A stretch of DNA of 64,000 nt from Caenorhabditis elegans (GCF_000002985.6 NC_003279.8:1860001-1924000); one strand, 5' to 3'; counted from the stretch's first letter, positions 1 through 12,279 are shown. Made by a program: numbers and translations. Notes: generated by a model not told the origin, from the letters alone.

Positions 1-62
1 TCCATCTTCAAATTTGCATCACGCTTTCAGCGAGGCTTTCGGTTTTTCAATCCAAAAAAATC

Positions 63-308
63 TCACCAAAACCATTCAATCCAGAAGTCGAGACTGAATC
101 TAGATAAACTATAATTATAAATTCTGCTTCTTTCTTCCATTGATTTATAAACAAGTAGGACGTCACTTTTTGCTTCTACTATTAAAATTCTTTGATGGAA
201 ACGAGGAGGCTCGACGATACCTGCTCCTGGGTGATATTCCAAATGATTACTGACTATTAATTTATACATTTTTCTTCGAACTTTTTTGATGTCTGTACGT
301 ATTTTCAT
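63..308 (-). CDS. unassigned 81-aa open frame
   Basis: An open frame starts at 308 and stops at 63, with a second in-frame ATG about 13 codons in. It contains a plausible mixed-composition stretch (EYHPGAGIVEPPRFHQRI) unlike the AT-rich spacer around it. I do not recognise a domain, see no signal peptide or membrane segment, and cannot place splice partners because the window edge is near. It may be a terminal exon of a gene to the left or a decayed element fragment. Reported only because no annotated feature overlaps it. Confidence 0.22.
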   Translation of the reverse strand: MKIRTDIKKVRRKMYKLIVSNHLEYHPGAGIVEPPRFHQRILIVEAKSDVLLVYKSMEERSRIYNYSLSRFSLDFWIEWFW

Positions 309-680
309 CGACGTCTTCGATAGTTTTATTCTGAAAAAATACGATTTTTTCCCGTATCAAGTATGATATTTTCACAGAATAAAAACACAACTATTTTTAC
401 ACTGAACGTACACTGAGTAAATATCCATTTGATAAATGACGTTTTTCAGTGCAACAAACGGTAAATTGAGCAAATTGAATGGTTTGTCCTAAAAATAAGG
501 AAATAAATAAAAATTATAATATTTACTTACTAGAAATGTCACCCGAAGATATGTGAATAGAAATTTTAACGTTTCCATCTTAGATACTAAAGATTTGATA
601 TTAAGTATTAATAGTGGTAATAGTGACTATTATTTGAAAATAGTCAATATTGCCGCGCAAACTGAAATCAATATTTTCAG

Positions 681-817
681 CATTACGACAACACCTCCTC
701 GAGCTGTCTGAAATTAGTATCGATCGGTGTTTCTTCTCCGAGAAACAAACCAGTGCCTTTGAAGATATGTTTTTGGGAGTTTCGACAAGGAACCTTAATT
801 CTAATGGAGTTATTCAA
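681..817 (+). pseudogene. exon-like fragment running into a small MITE
   Basis: A 137-bp open block starts right after a good acceptor (atattttcag) and ends at an apparent GT donor. The frame (ALRQHLLELSEISIDRCFF...) looks coding-like. However, the 3' part overlaps the left terminal repeat of the small MITE at about 806-952, so the donor is part of the mobile element. I see no partner exons. Most likely a gene or retroelement fragment cut by the MITE. Confidence 0.25.
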
Positions 818-952
818 GTAATGTTGCAAAATGTATATAAATACATTTATGACGTCACAACTGTGTTAAAATACATGTTATTATATATTTTAATACAGTT
901 GTGAATTTTTTTTAAATACTTATTAATTTTCCGGCAGTACTTGAATAACCCT
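806..952. mobile_element. small MITE with inverted ends
   Basis: Terminal inverted repeats GTTATTCAAGTA near 809 and TACTTGAATAAC ending near 950 enclose an internal palindrome around ACAACTGTG/CACAGTTGT (858-904). It has no coding capacity. The flanks 310-680 and 960-1345 are AT-rich DNA in which I see no gene. Confidence 0.55.
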
Positions 953-1344
953 ATAGGTGCAAACCATTATGAGTTGCGTATAGGGAATACATTAAGTACA
1001 AAAATCATATCTACAAGAGTGAATGAGAATCCATTTGATTTATTTATGATGTTTTTCGATACAACACGTTGGGTATCTTGTATGTTTTTTCTTGTTTTCC
1101 CTATTGAATAAAGTAAATTATCTTCTTATTTTTAAGAGAAATTCTTACTCGGGAGGTATCCAGTCGGTATTAGTTTTGAGCAGGTGGAAGGCTGCATAGT
1201 GCACTGGCATCTCCAAGAATAATTACTGGCAAAACAGCTGCGCAAACTTATTATCAATTTGCTTTTGTTCGTTTCAAATGTAAATCTTCTAACTACCGTG
1301 TATTGTTAGCATTTTTGTGCTACTTTATTTATGTATTTATTTAT

Positions 1345-2535
1345 TATCAACTAATCAAAATTTCAAAAAAAGGAGCCGATGATGTTTCAGAGTCGTTTGG
1401 TAAACTTGTATCAGGCAATCAGCATACGAATCATATGAGATTTTGCATCTTTTAAAAGCAAAACGGGAGAAATATCGCTGCGGTTTTCTTATTTTTCGGA
1501 TAGTGAATTGAGTTTTGGATTGGAAATTTCACATCCAAATTCAAGAATTGGACGGACGTGTGTGTTGAACAGTTTGAAGTAAAAAAGAGCGTTTGTAGAC
1601 CGGAATGTTTTTAATATTTGCCGAGATTTGAATATTGCAGAGTTTACAATTAAGTGTTTATCGTCCACCCAAATACCAAGATCGCGAGCTTTTGAGCAAC
1701 TGCTAATTTTATGACCATTTACAAGATACTCAGTTTGGGGATTTAGTTTACATACCGTATATCTTCTATTAATATGGCCTCCCTATTAGACTTGCACTCC
1801 TTATTAGTATTGCCCATTGGAGACCTTCCGAAAAATAGTATTACTATTTTTCGGAAGGTCGTGTCCATGATTTGATGAGAACTGCGGAGACGCCTGCGTC
1901 TCTCTTCTCCACACGCTCTCTCGTCATAGGCGTTAGACAGCGTGCGAGAACAAGTGACGCAGGCGCTTTTTGCGCGTAAGATTTGGCCGTATATCTTCTA
2001 TTAATATGGCACTTCCTATTTGTGTTGCACTCCTTAATAGTCTTGCGTTTACTCTTTTTTATTGCAGGCCCATCTGGTTAAGTTCAGGATTTCAACAAAA
2101 CATTGGTCTATTTTGCAACAGTTTTTCACAACATTTCTACGAGATTGTTGAAGTTTTTGAACATATATGTTCCAATTAAAATCAAATTTTCTGAATTTTG
2201 ATATGAGATTCGAGCTTTTTCATAAAATTTTTCTGTAAAATTAGAATTACACTCCCTAATAGTCTTGCACTCCCTATTAGTATTGCAAGCGAGAAGACGA
2301 TTGAAAAATAGTATTGCAGACATATTAATAGAAGAAATACGGTATGCGTAGTACTTGTGTTTTATTTTCAGCAAGCTTAAGTTGCCAAATATCACACCAT
2401 TTTTCGATAATAGAAATACTTTCTTTAATGCTTTCGATATTTTCACCGGAAAATTTCAACTCATCGGCAAAAGCCGTAACGTGGACATCAGACGGAAATC
2501 GTTCAAGCAAATTGTTAATGTAAATGAAAAATCGC
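1345..2535 (-). pseudogene. non-LTR retrotransposon reverse transcriptase fragment, interrupted
   Basis: On the minus strand, 2535-2345 encodes the palm region of a jockey-type reverse transcriptase: YINNLLERFPSDVHVTAFAD, then an expected downstream helix ending AENKTQVLRI. The FAD motif has E where the second catalytic aspartate is usual, so it is probably dead. The frame resumes at 1752 (KLNPQTEYLVNGHKI) and runs through LGIWVDDK, FRSTNALFYFKLFNTHVRP and RYFSRFAFKRCKISYDSYA to about 1345, with one frameshift near 1500. The gap is exactly the TA-flanked element at 1755-2342; removing it plus one TA restores the frame. The N-terminal endonuclease and most of the RT are absent. Confidence 0.75.
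1755..2342. mobile_element. TA-flanked MITE inside the RT fragment
   Basis: This is a 588-bp insertion with inverted ends CCGTATATCTTCTATTAAT (left) and CCGTATTTCTTCTATTAAT (right, reversed), flanked by a TA duplication (1753-1754 and 2343-2344). A direct internal copy of the end lies at about 1987-2011. Several CACTCC(C/T)TATTAGT-like units recur (about 1796, 2027, 2249, 2268), and a hairpin with arms ACCTTCCGAAAAATAGTA sits at 1823-1859. TA duplication suggests Tc1/mariner mobilisation. It has no transposase. Confidence 0.75.
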
Positions 2536-2730
2536 GATTTTTTTGCGATGGAGCGCGATTGCAGCAGGCGTAATTTTAATTTTCAATTGTAAGACAAAAA
2601 TCAAAAAATCTATAATTTTTCACTCAACTTTATGTGCTTGGGATGGAAAGGTGGACTGCAAAAATAAATAAATTATGAACAATTCGGATGGATTTCGAAG
2701 GGAAAATAGGGGGAAATAAATGGGTAAGAG

Positions 2731-2915
2731 AGTGTCCCATATCGGCTTGATCTACGCTGATCTACAAAAAATGCGGGAGAAGAGACGCAGAGCTTTCAAC
2801 TGATTTCTCATGGTTAAGAACGTGCTGACGTCACATTTTTTATATTTTTTTGGGCAAAAAATTCCTACATTTTTAGTAGATCAAACCGTAATGGGACAGC
2901 CCCTGGCACCACGTG
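2731..2915. mobile_element. CACGTGG-family MITE, copy 1
   Basis: Member of the commonest MITE in the window: GTGTCCCAT...GATCTACAAAAAATGCGGGAG at one side, CCCGCAT-like TTTTAGTAGATC and CACCACGTG at the other, with GTGCTGACGTCAC between. It begins 55 bp beyond the scm-1 stop codon, so it probably overlaps the 3' UTR or cleavage region. Confidence 0.8.
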
Positions 2916-2970
2916 AAAAATATAACGTTTTTTTTGTTGTTGATAGAAATGAATACATAAAAATAGGCAA

Positions 2971-5900
2971 TTAGAATCGTCCTTGAGTCGCCTGATTGAA
3001 GGCGGCTCCGGCGGCTGCCTGAGTTGCTGCCTGAGTGGCTCTCTGTACACCAGCATCCGACATAACACCATTTGTGAATTCCTGACGAGCCTTGTCGATG
3101 GAGAAGCCGGCTCCACGATACAGGCGGTGCACTTTTACAAGGGCGGTGACCATTCCGGTGAGGGCGACGGTGAATGTGATGGCCGAGATAAGCATGAGAA
3201 GGGCGATTGGCACGGAGACTGGAAATTATTGAAGCGGTTTTTTTTTCGATTTTTTTTAGGTAAAAGCAACTTTTTTGCAACAAACGAAAAAATAATAAAA
3301 TTAAGTATTTATTTTATAAAATAATTTTTTTTTTGATTTTCTATTGAATTTAATTATTATTTGGAACAAAAATTCTGAGATCTCTGCGTACTGCACAACA
3401 TATTTGACCCGCAAAATATCTCGTAGCGAAAACTACAGTAATTCTTTTAATGACTACTGTAGCGCGCTTGTGTCGATTTACGGGAACTCGATTTTTTCGT
3501 CATTTAATGTGTATTTTTATCATATTTTAATATTTTTTATCGAATAATGAATTATTCCTGTAAATCGACACTACAGTAGTCATTTAAAGGATTACTGTAG
3601 TTTTCGCTACGAGATATTTTGCGCGTCAAATATGTTGTGCAGTACGCATTCTCAGAATTTTTGAATCTTGTAATACGATTTTCCAGCTCAAAAAATATCG
3701 AAATTTGAAAATTTCCAGCAATTTTTTTTTTCGAATAATTTCTTTAATTTCCATATTTTTTTCCATTAAAATCAGCATAATACTCTGATAAATCGATATT
3801 TTCTTCTTATTTTTTTCGGATTCTCCAAAAAATCGAAAAATGTCAAATTTTCTGAATTTAAAAAAATTGCATTTATTTCGCATCGAAAATTTTAGTTTCA
3901 TACTTTTCAGAAATGTACATATAATTTCCAAAAAATGTTGTTTTTCATTTTTTTAAAAATCTTTTTTCTCCCAAACTTCAATTTTCAAAGACATGGAAAA
4001 TTCTAGTGAAGTAAATTTTTTATTTTTTGTTTTAAAAAAATTGCATTTTTTTTTTAATTTTTAAAATTTTTAATAAAATAGTTATGGCATTTGAAAAAAT
4101 GAAAAATTTTTGGCCCAAAAAAATGTTTAAATAAATAAATAAATAATGCTAGTGAATCAAAGGTGGAGCACCGAAATCTGAAAAATATATTTAATTGACT
4201 CCAAATTTTCCCCTGATTCCGAATATCGATGTGAAAAAATTCAAAAAAATTTCCCCATGATTTTATATTTAAGCTTTGTACCAGCATCACTTTTTTAAAT
4301 ACGCGCGCAAAGAAGCACGCTTTGATTTTCTTAAATTAAATACTTCATTCATTTTTCGCCGAATTCGGTTTTTTTAAAACCAGTTTTATTGATTTTTCTC
4401 GAGTTTTTATCGGTTTTTTTCTTCGACAAAAATGAATGAAAATGGTTTAAAAAAACTGAATTCGGCGAAAAATAAATAAAAAATATTTAAATGAAGGCAA
4501 ATCAAAGCGCGCTCCAATGAGAATTTGTTTGGAAGCGTATTTGAAAAAAAAGTGATGCGGGGGCACAAATGAAATTCTGCGATTTCAAGCTTAAATATAA
4601 AATCAGGGGAAATTTTTTTGAATTTTTTCACATCGATATTCGGAATCAGGGAAAAATATGGAGACAATTGAAAATATTTACCAGATTTCGGTACTCCACC
4701 TTTGATTCACTAGCATTATTTATTTATTTATTTAAACTTTTTTTTGGGCCAAACATTTTTCATTTTTTCAAATGCCATAACTATTTTATTAAAAATTTAA
4801 AAAATTTAAAAAAAAATGCAATTAAAAAAAAAAAAAAATTACTTCACTAGAATTTTCCATGTCTTTGAAAATTGGAGTTTGGGAGAAAAAAGATTTTTAA
4901 AAAAATGAAAAACAACATTTTTTGGAAATTATACATTTTTGAAAAGCATGAAACTAAAATTTTCGATGCGAAATAAATGCAATTTTTTTAAATTCAGAAA
5001 ATTTGACATTTTTCGATTTTTTGGAGAATCGGAAAAAAATAAGAAGAAAATATCGATTTATCAGAGTATTATGCTGATTTTAATGGGAAAAAAATATGAA
5101 AATTAAAGAAATTTTTGAAAAAAAAATTGCTGGAAATTTTCAAATTTCGATATTTTTTGAGCTGGAAAATCGTATTACAAGATTCAAAAATTCTGAGATT
5201 TATCAAAATAAAAGAAGAAAAAAAAACTTCACTAGAATTTTCAATAACTATGAAAGTTGAAGTTAAACAACTTTTTTCGGAAACCAAAAAAGTTGTCGTT
5301 TGATTTTTTTTTAAATTTTCCAAAGAAATTGGTAAAATTTCAGTGGCACATTTTTTAGTATTTCAAGTTTTTTTTCCAAAAAAAAAACTAAACTCACCAT
5401 TAAAAGTATCGAGAGCATTAATCCATCCACAAGCATAATTGGATAAGCCGAGAGTTTGAACAAACGTGAAAATGCAATGGAAGAAGAGAACAAAGAAGAA
5501 GACCATAAAATTGAATGACGAATCATTTCTGAACGCCTTATAAACCGGACGAAACCAGAAAAGAAATGAGCACGGCGAGAATAGAGCCAGCTGAATGCAC
5601 GCGAGAAATAGTTGACCGATTGAACCGCCGGCGAATATCATATAGAACAACGAGGCCAACACGTTGACAACCAACGCAAGTACGTACATTAGAAATACGT
5701 AATAGGCGAATGTGACAGTCTTTTGGAATTGGACGGGAATTTCCACTTCAATATCTTGGTAGAAGCATGGCTCAATTGGAATTATTGTTGGAAGTGGTGG
5801 CCAATTGTGTGGGCGTGGAGCATTGTTTTGAGCATTTGTGTTCACTACAAAAAATGAATTATTCAACAAAAAAAAACTCAAAATTCACGAATTCTGTGGC

Positions 5901-8900
5901 TTCGTTTGATCTCAGAAAAAAAAAAATTTTTGCCCAAAAAAAGGACAAATTTGGCTGAAAAAAAAACAAATTAGGATTTTAGAAATTCTAGGTTTAACCC
6001 GTCAAAAACTTTTAAAAAGTGGCAAAATTGGGCAATTTTGGTAAAAAGTCACAATTCTGAAACTGTTTCTAGTGGTTTCGAACATTTACACAAAAACAAT
6101 TTCTAGTGGTTTCGAACATTTTCAGAAATTTACTTTTTTGCCAAAAAAAGGGCAAGATGGCTGAAAAAAAATTGGGCAAAAATAGAAAATTTGCCTAAAT
6201 TTGTTGAAAACGGGCAATTCATACATGCTGAATATTAAAAAGTGGCAAAAATGGGCAATTTTTGAAAAAAAAACACAATTTTATTTAAAATTCCTCTAAA
6301 ATTGTTAATTTTGCAGTAAGAGGACTCGACATTCACTCAAAAACATTAAAAAATTGCCCTTTTTCTGGAATTCTGTGGTTTCGAACATTTTCAGGAAAAT
6401 TTTTTTTTGCCCAAAAAAAGGACTAAAAAAATTTGGCTGAAAAAAAATTGGGCAAAAATAAAAAATTTGCCTAAATTTGTTGAAAACGGGTAATTCATAT
6501 ATGCTGAATATTAAAAAGTGGCAAAAATGGGCAATTTTTGAAAAAAAAAACACAATTTTATTTAAAATTCCTCTAAAATTGTTAATTTTGTAGTTAGAGG
6601 ACTCAAAATTCACTTAATAACATTAAAAAATTGCCCTTTTTAACAATTTTCAATTGTTGAGTTTTAAAAAAACTAGAAATCTAGGTTTAACCCATCAAAA
6701 ACTATTAAAAGTGCCAAAAATGGGCAATTTTGGTAAAAAGTCACAATTCTGAAACTGCTCTAAAATGGTTAATTTTGAAGTTAGAAGACTTAAAATTCAC
6801 TCAAAACCATTGAAAAAATGCCCTTTTTCAATTTCTAGTGGTTTCGAACATTTTCAGAAATTTATTTTTTTTGCCAAAAAAAGGGCAAGATGGCTGAAAA
6901 AAAATTGGGCAAAAATGAAAATTGTCTAAATTTGTTGAAAACGGGCAATTCATATATGCTGAATATTAAAAAGTGGCAAAAATGGGCAATTTTTGAAAAA
7001 AAAACACAATTTTATTTAAAATTCCTCTAAAATTGTTAATTTTGCAGTAAGAGGACTCAAAACTCACTCAAAAACATTAAAAAATTGCCCTTTTTCTGGA
7101 ATTCTGTGGTTTCGAACATTTTCAGAAAAATTTTTTTTTTGTTTAAAAAAAGGAGTAAAAAATTTGGCTGAAAAAAAAAATTGGGCAAAAATAAAAATTG
7201 CCTAAATTTGTTGTAAACGGGTAATTTATATATGCTGAATTCAAAAAATCTAGGTTTAACCCATCAAAAACTATTAAAAAGTGACAAAAAGTTGCGAAAA
7301 TGGGCAATTTATTAGGTGCGGCATATTTACTGAATTTGCCGTTTGCCGAGCACGGCAAATTTTGAAATTTTCCGCACACATTACAATTTTTTTGTAAAAA
7401 TTTTGCCAAAAACGAATGGTTTTGATCAGAAACTTGAAGCAAGAAAACTTTTTTTTTATTCAAGAAATTCACACGCACAAAAACCAGTGAATGAGTAGTT
7501 TTTTGGCACTTTTTGAGCTCCAAAAATATTTTTTACCGAGGACCACGGCAAAATTGCCGAATTTGCCGAGCTCGACACCCCTGATTTATACATTGCAGAA
7601 AGTCCCAAAAATTAGCAAAATTTAGCCGAAATTTGGAAAGAAACTCAATTTAAAGAAAAATGTATAGTTGCTTTCCGGATTTCTCAGTGGAAACATTTTT
7701 CAGACGTCTTTTCGCTTTTGTTTCTCTCACGGCCTCCTGGAGTGCTCATAATTATTGGAGCGCGCCCTCGCGGCACCTCACGAACTCCAGAATTCGCGGG
7801 AATTCGTTTCGCGCGGGGACAGCAGTTTTTGGCTATTTTTGGCTTCTATGGAAATTATTTTTAATTTTTTGATTTATAATATTGTTGAGAAGCATCATAC
7901 GAATCGAAAATTTGTAAAATTATGAAATTTGACCGAAAACTGAAGATTTTACACAAAGGATTCATTACAGTCTTGTAAAAATGTATCAGGATCGTCAGTT
8001 TTTCGATTTATGTGCAGTAAAGCATGTCATTTTGTAGAGAAAAGTCTGTTGCACAAAAATCCATGTTTGAAATTCTAATTATTTAATTTATAATGTAAAA
8101 ATACTCAAAAAATCATTAATTTCAGGTTAAAATCTTATTTTTACGATTTTTCAGTATTTAATAAAAACAGTTTACAAACAAGTTTACAAGTTTACAAGTT
8201 TACAAACAGTTTAAAAACAGAAAACAGAACGGCAAATTCAGTAAATATGCCGCACCTAATAAATTGCCCATTTTTGCCACTTTTTAATAGTTTTTGATGG
8301 GTTAAACCTAGATTTTCTGAATTCAGCATATATAAAAATTTCACAGAAAATAGAAAAAGACAACAAAAAATTCAAGTTTGCCTGTTTTTGTACTTTATCA
8401 AATTAGAGAAATTCCTTGAAATTTTTTTTCCGGATATATAAATTGAAAGAGAACGTCATTTAACAAGTGTTGGCCTATTCTTATTTTTGACAATCAACCA
8501 TATTACGGAATTTCAAGAAATTTTGCTGTTTTTTCTTATTAAGTCTCCAAATAAGTTCCGGGTCAAAAATCATAACTTTTTTTGCCTTTCATAGATTTTT
8601 TTGAAACTTTGGGAATTCATGTTATCAACTATGACCTTTTATTTTGAAATGGTCACAAAATTTTTTGACCACCCGGAGTGCCCTAACTCGAAGCCATTTT
8701 TTCAGGCATTTTTCTGATCTCGCTTCTTTGCAGCTTTGAATTGAGGTTTGTGTGCGGATTTTACTTTGTTTAGAATACATCGTAAGAAATCAACAAAAGT
8801 TTGAAAAAAAATCCGTCCAAAAAAATGTTTTTTGGTCGGTCGTCAAAAAACTTCAAAAAAAATTTTTTTTCGAAAGTTTTTGATTTTTAGTATAAAAATG

Positions 8901-11900
8901 ATGTAACCATGTGTAAACTATTTTTAAACATACAAAACATTTGAGTTTGAAATTTGGATCTCGAGAAATACTCAAAAAACTCAAAAATTCTTCGAAAAAA
9001 TTATGTTTTCTATTATCATTTGAGTGTGACGAACTTAGTTAAAATGTTTTGTTTCATAAAAATTGATACGCAGCGAGCAAAGTTATCAATTTTGACCCGG
9101 AACTTATTTGGAGACCTAATATTTGAAAGTTATTTTCTCTCTCAACTCACAATTATTGCCACCTGCTGCACTTCTCTGTCGTCTATCAAGCTCTTCCTCT
9201 CTCATTCGGAGCTCCTGAGCACGGCGCTCCAAATCTTGCTGTTTTCTGAACAATTCATCGTCCATTCCGGCGGATTTGTTGCCCAGTGAGCCGGTTGACT
9301 GCAAAAAAAAACGAAATTATTTGGAAAAAAAAATTGAATTTCTGCTATTTATTCCAAAAATCGGCAATTTTCAGCGAAAAATTAACAATTTTTGAAAAAA
9401 AAAAATTAGAAATTTTCAAAAAAATTGAACTAATCTTATCAATTCCGAGATTTTTTGTACCATTCTTCGAAATTTCATTTAAAAATTTTTTAAAATGCTT
9501 TTTTTGACATTTCTGATAATTTGAGGTTATTTTCTGTAATTTTTTGTAAAATAAAATTTTAAAAACCAAAAAATTGTGCAAAAATAGCTTGAAGCCGTTT
9601 TATTAATTTTTGCACAATTTTTTTTGGGTTTTTAAATTTTATTTTACAAAAAATTATAGAAAATAACCTCAAATTATCAGAGATTTCAAAAAAAAAGCAT
9701 TAAAAAAATATTTTATACGAAATTTCGAAGAATTGCACAAAAAATCTCGAAATTGATAAGATTTGTTCAATTTTTTGGAAATTTCTAAATTTTTTTTCAA
9801 AAATTGTTAATTTTTTGCTGAAAACTATTATAATAATAGTATTATTACCGATTTTCGAAGTAAAATTCATTTTTTTACCTCAGAAATTTAAGGCCAAAAA
9901 TTGTATTTTTCGAGAATTTTCAGCAAAAATTTTTTTTTGAATGAAATTTCGAAGATTTCATGTCAAAATGGTCATTTTTTGCAAATTCGGGATGAAAATT
10001 CCTAAATTTTCGAGAAAAACAGCTAGAAATTGATGGTTTTGATAGATTTTCTCAATTTTTTGTTTAAATTTCAGAGGTTTTTTCACTAAATCCTACAGAA
10101 AATCAAAAAAAATTTTTTTTTTTCAAAACAATCAATTTTAATTACGACTTGCTATTTTTTGTAATTTTTCTCTGAAAAAAAAAACCCATTTTCTCACAAT
10201 TTTTGTACTAAAAATGCCTTAAATGGGCCGTTTTTTTTAGATTTTTAATCAAAATTTGGATTTTTTTCAAAAATTTTAATTACTACTTTGCGAGTTTTTT
10301 TTTGAATTTTTTTGAAATTATTAAACTTTTTAAAAACTGACTTATTTTTTAAATAAAAATGATGAAAATCTCCGTCTTAATTTTGAAAAATTCGTATAGA
10401 AATATTGATTTTTTGCAAAAAATGTAATTTTTCCCCCGAAAACCCATTTTTTGACGATTTTTTTTATTGAAAAAATTTCTAAAATCGGCCGGTTTTTAGA
10501 TTTTAAATAATTTTCCCTAAAAAATGTAATTTTTCCGAAAAAACCCATTTTTTCACAATTTTTGAACTAAAAATGTCTAAAATCGGCCTTTTTTTTCAGA
10601 TTTTTAATCAAAATTTGGACTTGTTTTTTCCAAAATTTTAATTCCGACTTTGCGAATTTTTTTCAATTTTTAGAAGTAAAAAAACGGCAAAATTTGACTA
10701 ATTTTTCAGAAAAATGGCAAAAATTTCTGTTTTAATTCAAAAAAAATCGGAAAAAATTATATATTCCCTGCAGAGAAATATATCTGTAAGAACTAATAAA
10801 AAAAAAAGAAGCGCAAAAAAAGCAAAAAAAAGCACATTCTCTCTTCTTTCGATTAATCAATACGTTGCAGTGCTCCGGCATTAAGGAGCCCTTCTTTTTC
10901 TTCTATAAAATAGAGAAAAAGCCGAGACCTGATGAGTGGTTGGTTGAGCATTTGAGCCGCCGGCTCTATTCGCGAATGGATTGAAATCTTCTGTTTCAAT
11001 TGTACCTCCTGAAGTGGGTTTTGATGCTGCTGCTGCTGCTGCTGGCGGTGGTGGTGGAGCCTAGAAATTGATTTTTAGGCGTAAAAATTCCGAAAATTCA
11101 AAATTTCAAATAGAAATCTCTTTTTTAAAAGAAATTCTTGAAAATTCAGATAAAAATTTTTTTTTTTTGAAAATTTACCAATTCGGCATATTTTTTTCAA
11201 AAGTGGAGTACTTAAATCTGGGAAATATATTTAATTGACTCCAAATTTTGCCCTGATTCCGAATATCGATGTGAAAAAATTCAAAAATTCAAAAAAATTT
11301 CCCATGATTTTATATTTAAGCTTGAAATCGCCGAATTTCATTTGTACCAGCATCACTTTTTTAAATACGCGCCAAAAGAAATTCGCATTGGAGCGCGCTT
11401 TGATTTTCTTAATTTAAATATTTTATTTATTTTTCGCCGAATTCAGTTTTTTAAAACCATTTTCATTCATTTTTGTCGAAAAAAAAACCGAAAAAAACTC
11501 GAGAAAAATCAATAAAACTGGTTTAAAAAAAAACCGAATTCGGCGAAAAATGAATGAAATAATTTAATTTAAGAAAATCAAAGCGTGCTCCAATGCGAAT
11601 TTCTTTGGGCGCGTATTTAAAAAAGTGATGCTGGTACAAATGAAATTCGGCGATTTCAAGCTTAAATATAAAATAAGGGAATTTTACAGAACAAATTCCG
11701 GAAAATTCAGATTTTAAAATTTTTTTGAAACAGAATATTGGAAGCTCTTGTGAATTCTGGTAAAGCCTGGAAATTTTTTTTCGAAAATTTATTTTTATTT
11801 TTTTTTTACGAAAATTTTAATTTTTCTCCTGAAAACTGGTTTTTTTAAAATTTTTTGGATTAAAAATGTAGAAAATCGGACAATTCCGAGTAAACTTCAA

Positions 11901-12279
11901 AAAAAACTGGTATTTTTCCAATTTTTGCATAAAAAAATAAATAAAATTGGCAGATTTTTGAAATTTTTGCATTAAAAACGTGCTATTTTATACATTTTGT
12001 AATGTAAAAATTAAAAAATTGATTTTTTTTTGAAGAATTTTGAAGAAACCACAAAAATTTTGACTAAAAATCTGAAAAACTGTCAAAAACTGTGAGAAAA
12101 TGGGTTTTTTCGGGGAAAAATTACAGTTTTTCAGGAAAATTAACATATTTTTAATAAAAAGCAAGATTTCTGTACGAATTTACCAATTTTTTTGAAATAA
12201 ACACGTTTTTCCTCCAAAAAAAACCGATTTTCCAGCTAAAACTCACCGAAAACGGGTCGGCGAACGGATTATCTGACAT
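2971..12279 (-). CDS. scm-1: secretory carrier-associated membrane protein (SCAMP)
   Basis: Exons (minus): 12279-12247, 11060-10929, 9298-9151, 5844-5398, 3218-2971; total 1008 bp, 335 aa. Phases close at every junction. SCAMPs are tetraspanning proteins of trans-Golgi, endosome and secretory vesicle membranes that act in endocytic and exocytic traffic. Residues 2-10 and about 40-50 carry NPF motifs (DNPFADPF, NPFANRAGG) that bind EH-domain proteins. A Pro/Ala tract follows the first, then a charged coiled coil (QQDLERRAQELRMREEEL). Exon 4 holds the membrane core with the diagnostic loop FWFRPVYKAFRNDSSFNF; the last helix is in exon 5, followed by an Ala/Gln-rich tail. Length matches the family. 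The exon 2 donor (CAG|GTCTCG) is weak, so that boundary is less sure. Head-to-head with tub-2. Introns 1-4 are packed with palindromes. Confidence 0.93.
3366..3662. mobile_element. palindromic MITE (ATATCTCGTAGCG family), copy 1
   Basis: Near-perfect inverted repeat. Each arm holds ATTCTGAGA, GCACAACATATTTGAC, GCAAAATATCTCGTAGCG, AACTACAGTAATTC and TGTCGATTTACGGG, with an AT-rich loop near 3490-3545. No coding. It lies in intron 4 of scm-1. The same family recurs at 18.3, 22.3 and 44.1 kb. Confidence 0.8.
3663..5200. repeat. 1.5-kb palindrome in scm-1 intron 4
   Basis: The arm from 3665 (TTGTAATACGATTTTCCAGC) returns in reverse complement ending near 5195; the symmetry centre is near 4430. 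The inner part (about 4090-4860) belongs to the family carrying CCGAATATCGATGTGAAAAA and GCGCGCTTTGATTTTCTT that also occurs at 11.2 and 44.7 kb. Arms differ by point changes only, so the intron could fold into a very long hairpin. Confidence 0.8.
5880..7250. repeat. tandem repeats in scm-1 intron 3
   Basis: Units of about 260-460 bp built on TTGGGCAAAAATA, TGCCTAAATTTGTTGAAAAC, AAGTGGCAAAAATGGGCAAT and GTGGTTTCGAACATTTTCAG recur at about 6060-6290, 6380-6590, 6840-7070 and 7110-7230. Some copies are partial. No coding capacity beyond spurious short frames. Confidence 0.75.
7230..8335. repeat. inverted flanks around a hAT-like end
   Basis: AATCTAGGTTTAACCCATCA and TATTAGGTGCGGCATATTTA at 7240-7340 return in reverse complement at about 8225-8325. 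Inside, TTGCCGAGCTCGACACCCCT ends near 7580 and matches the hAT-like ends found elsewhere in the window, so an element seems to have inserted into one arm. The remaining 8335-9150 part of the intron holds AT-rich sequence in which I see no gene. Confidence 0.5.
9340..9835. repeat. 0.5-kb palindrome in scm-1 intron 2
   Basis: Arms run from about 9350 (CCAAAAATCGGCAATTTTCA) inward to a short loop near 9580-9600 (GCTTGAAGCCG) and back out to about 9830. It starts some 50 bp upstream of exon 3 on the coding strand. No coding. Confidence 0.7.
11195..11690. repeat. palindrome, GCGCGCTTTGATTTT family
   Basis: Arms meet near 11490. Each carries CCGAATATCGATGTGAAAAA (left arm), GAAATTCGCATTGGAGCGCG and TTTTCGCCGAATTC. 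Same family as the inner part of 3663-5200 and as 44680-45235. It lies in intron 1 of scm-1. The rest of scm-1 introns 1 and 2 (9840-10920, 11700-12240) is A/T-run DNA without visible genes. Confidence 0.75.
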
